Positions 62,970 to 64,000 of a DNA stretch of 64,000 nt are shown here, piece by piece. Numbering within the stretch: the first letter of the stretch is position 1; each line of letters begins with the position of its first letter. The stretch covers positions 83,645-147,644 of the forward strand of contig JAITVH010000048.1 in assembly GCA_031285905.1 (NCBI GenBank), read 5' to 3'. Below the pieces are notes generated by a model. The model did not search any database. It was not told where the DNA came from and worked only from the letters and a program-made list of their open reading frames with translations. This DNA is from Prevotella sp. GTDB taxonomy: Bacteria > Bacteroidota > Bacteroidia > Bacteroidales > Dysgonomonadaceae. Position numbers and translations under genes: made by a program.

Positions 62970-63435
62970 AAATTTGCGCCTCTTAGCAGAAAAGACAAAA
63001 CCTTCCTTTCAGGCATATTATAAGAAGAATAAAAAACGTTTAGAGAAGATGGATACAGTTGTCCATCAGCTACATGAAGAGGTATCGTCACAAATCGATT
63101 GTTTATCCTGTGCTAATTGTTGCAGATCCTTAGGCCCTGCCATATATGATAAGGATATAGAGAGAATAGCAAAAGCATTACGAATGAAACCCTCTGAAGT
63201 GGTATCATCTTATCTAAGGGTTGATGAAGATGGCGATTATGTATTCAAGTCTATGCCCTGTCCCTTCTTGATGGCAGATAATTATTGTTCTATTTATGAA
63301 TCGCGGCCTAAGGCCTGCCGGGAATATCCACATACCGATCGTAAAAAATTTGGACAAATTTATAAGTTAACAGTTAAAAACAGTACTACATGCCCTATTG
63401 CATATGAAGTATTATTTAAGTTAATGAGTAAATAG
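62956..63435 (+). CDS. YkgJ family cysteine cluster protein
   Basis: This 159-residue cytoplasmic protein has the cysteine pattern DCLSCANCCRSLGPAI (about residues 48-63) and CPFLMADNYCSIYESRPKAC (about 96-115), the zinc- or iron-binding cluster of the YkgJ/UPF0153 family. YPHTD follows. The N-terminal 40 residues are basic and helical. The molecular role of the family is unsettled; metal binding is likely. It overlaps ansA by 14 bases. Confidence 0.88.
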   Translation: MKKYENLRLLAEKTKPSFQAYYKKNKKRLEKMDTVVHQLHEEVSSQIDCLSCANCCRSLGPAIYDKDIERIAKALRMKPSEVVSSYLRVDEDGDYVFKSMPCPFLMADNYCSIYESRPKACREYPHTDRKKFGQIYKLTVKNSTTCPIAYEVLFKLMSK

Positions 63436-63748
63436 CACAAGAGAATAAAACTCAAGTCGATTCTCTTGCTATTAAAGGTGAGAAAGCTGACTCTGCCAGT
63501 ACAGTCAAGGAGTTCTTTTCGCATCAGGCTGATGCCATTGTTGGTTCAATATTTAGCTTTTCAATATTATAATGGATATGGAGAATCTATACTGGATTAT
63601 AAAGAGTATCGTCAACGAGTCTGAATAGGAATTGTCGTTAAACCTAATTTTGTGATAATCTATTGATTTTTTATTTCTATTAATCAGTTCATTTTTAGGC
63701 TTATTGTTGGATGTTCTTCTTTTTTTTCAAAAAAAGCATTAAAAATAT
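63436..63748. other. Gap with a possible gene remnant
   Basis: A frame without start codon reads CAA-GTC-GAT through KADSASTVKEFFSHQ and ends near 63571. Another frame in the same DNA reads LVQYLAFQYYNGYGESILD and ends at a TGA near 63627. Neither has a signal or known domain. This could be a decayed gene with a frameshift, or chance. The rest of the gap is AT-rich. Confidence 0.3.
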
Positions 63749-63780
63749 TTGGAAATGGGTTTATAATTTCTTTATCTTTG
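63749..63780 (+). promoter_or_regulatory. Strong consensus promoter, probably of an rRNA operon beyond the right edge
   Basis: TTG (63749-63751), a 21-base spacer and TATCTTTG (63773-63780) fit the Bacteroidetes promoter exactly. The next 220 bases contain no reading frame with a ribosome site. They contain CACCCGCTTT directly after the -7 element and CGATCTTTGAAGG near 63891, which resemble rRNA-operon leaders of Bacteroidetes. The 16S gene itself is not in the window, so this identity is an inference. Confidence 0.55.
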
Positions 63781-64000
63781 CACCCGCTTTAGGGGTAAAG
63801 TGCTTTAGTTATAGGAAGTCTATAACGTGTTATTATGCCGGAAAGTTCAGGGGGGATTTATTTCCTTTTGATTTTTAACTGGAGCAGACGCGATCTTTGA
63901 AGGAAATGCAACAAAAAAGTAGTACAAGACATATGTGGCTATATTGATTTTTGAGAGGTTGGATTTTCCACTTTTCATTTTTCATATTCCACTAAAAATA

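Overview
The window is a stretch of a Bacteroidota chromosome, most likely from the Bacteroidales and plausibly a Dysgonomonas-like gut or environmental member. The evidence is a complex I operon in the Bacteroidetes layout, a SusC/SusD pair with DUF4959/DUF5000-type surface lipoproteins, a TonB receptor paired with a DUF4249 lipoprotein, GldD, DUF4834, DUF3332 and BT_3928-type genes, and many upstream regions with the Bacteroidetes -7 element TAnnTTTG. The genus is an inference. No tRNA or rRNA gene was recognised inside the window, but the last 250 bases look like the promoter and leader of an rRNA operon that would start just past the right edge.

Layout. 1-5990: the end of the complex I operon (tail of nuoI, then nuoJ-K-L-M-N), closed by a perfect hairpin terminator. 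6000-9951: an ExbB/ExbD proton channel pair, then an ECF sigma factor, a protein with an inner-membrane helix and a C-terminal beta-barrel, and a NigD-like lipoprotein. 9970-11555: a bulb-lectin lipoprotein lying antisense between the NigD-like gene and a 3' fragment of a second copy of it. 11576-13120: an FKBP-type isomerase and an array of dispersed repeats. 13454-15373: three tightly overlapping genes of unknown function. 15774-21190: a DEAD-box RNA helicase, a TonB receptor/DUF4249 pair and a DUF4834 protein. 21565-25806: a candidate toxin (RiPP-like leader, two zinc ribbons, JAB-type metalloprotease signature) followed by four related secreted proteins and a duplicated toxin 3' end. 25815-31424: a GT2 glycosyltransferase, a sialidase-fold lipoprotein, a GH43 enzyme and a KamA-type radical SAM protein.

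31506-54787 is a carbohydrate-use region: a ROK repressor, a DUF4434 putative glycosidase, an MFS sugar porter, an AGE-type 2-epimerase, SusC, SusD, two DUF5000-type surface lipoproteins, four DUF4855-like proteins (two intact, two frameshifted), a Gfo/Idh/MocA oxidoreductase and a HEAT-DUF1080 protein. The likely logic is glycan binding and import at the outer membrane, hydrolysis by DUF4855, DUF4434 and DUF1080 proteins, sugar uptake by the MFS carrier, epimerisation and oxidation, with the ROK protein sensing the product. The substrate cannot be read from sequence. Presence of an AGE epimerase of the renin-binding-protein type hints at an N-acetylated hexosamine.

55020-63435 is housekeeping: DUF3332, ssb, gldD, DUF1599, a DoxX-type BT_3928 protein, tpiA, a SPOR protein, folE, a TatD-like hydrolase, type I asparaginase and a YkgJ cysteine-cluster protein.

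The most unusual features are the toxin/immunity-like locus with its partial tandem duplication, the DUF4855 paralogue array with two independent frameshifts, the unknown three-gene cluster, and a 40-base dispersed repeat that carries a promoter -7 element in the same orientation upstream of both the FKBP gene and folE.
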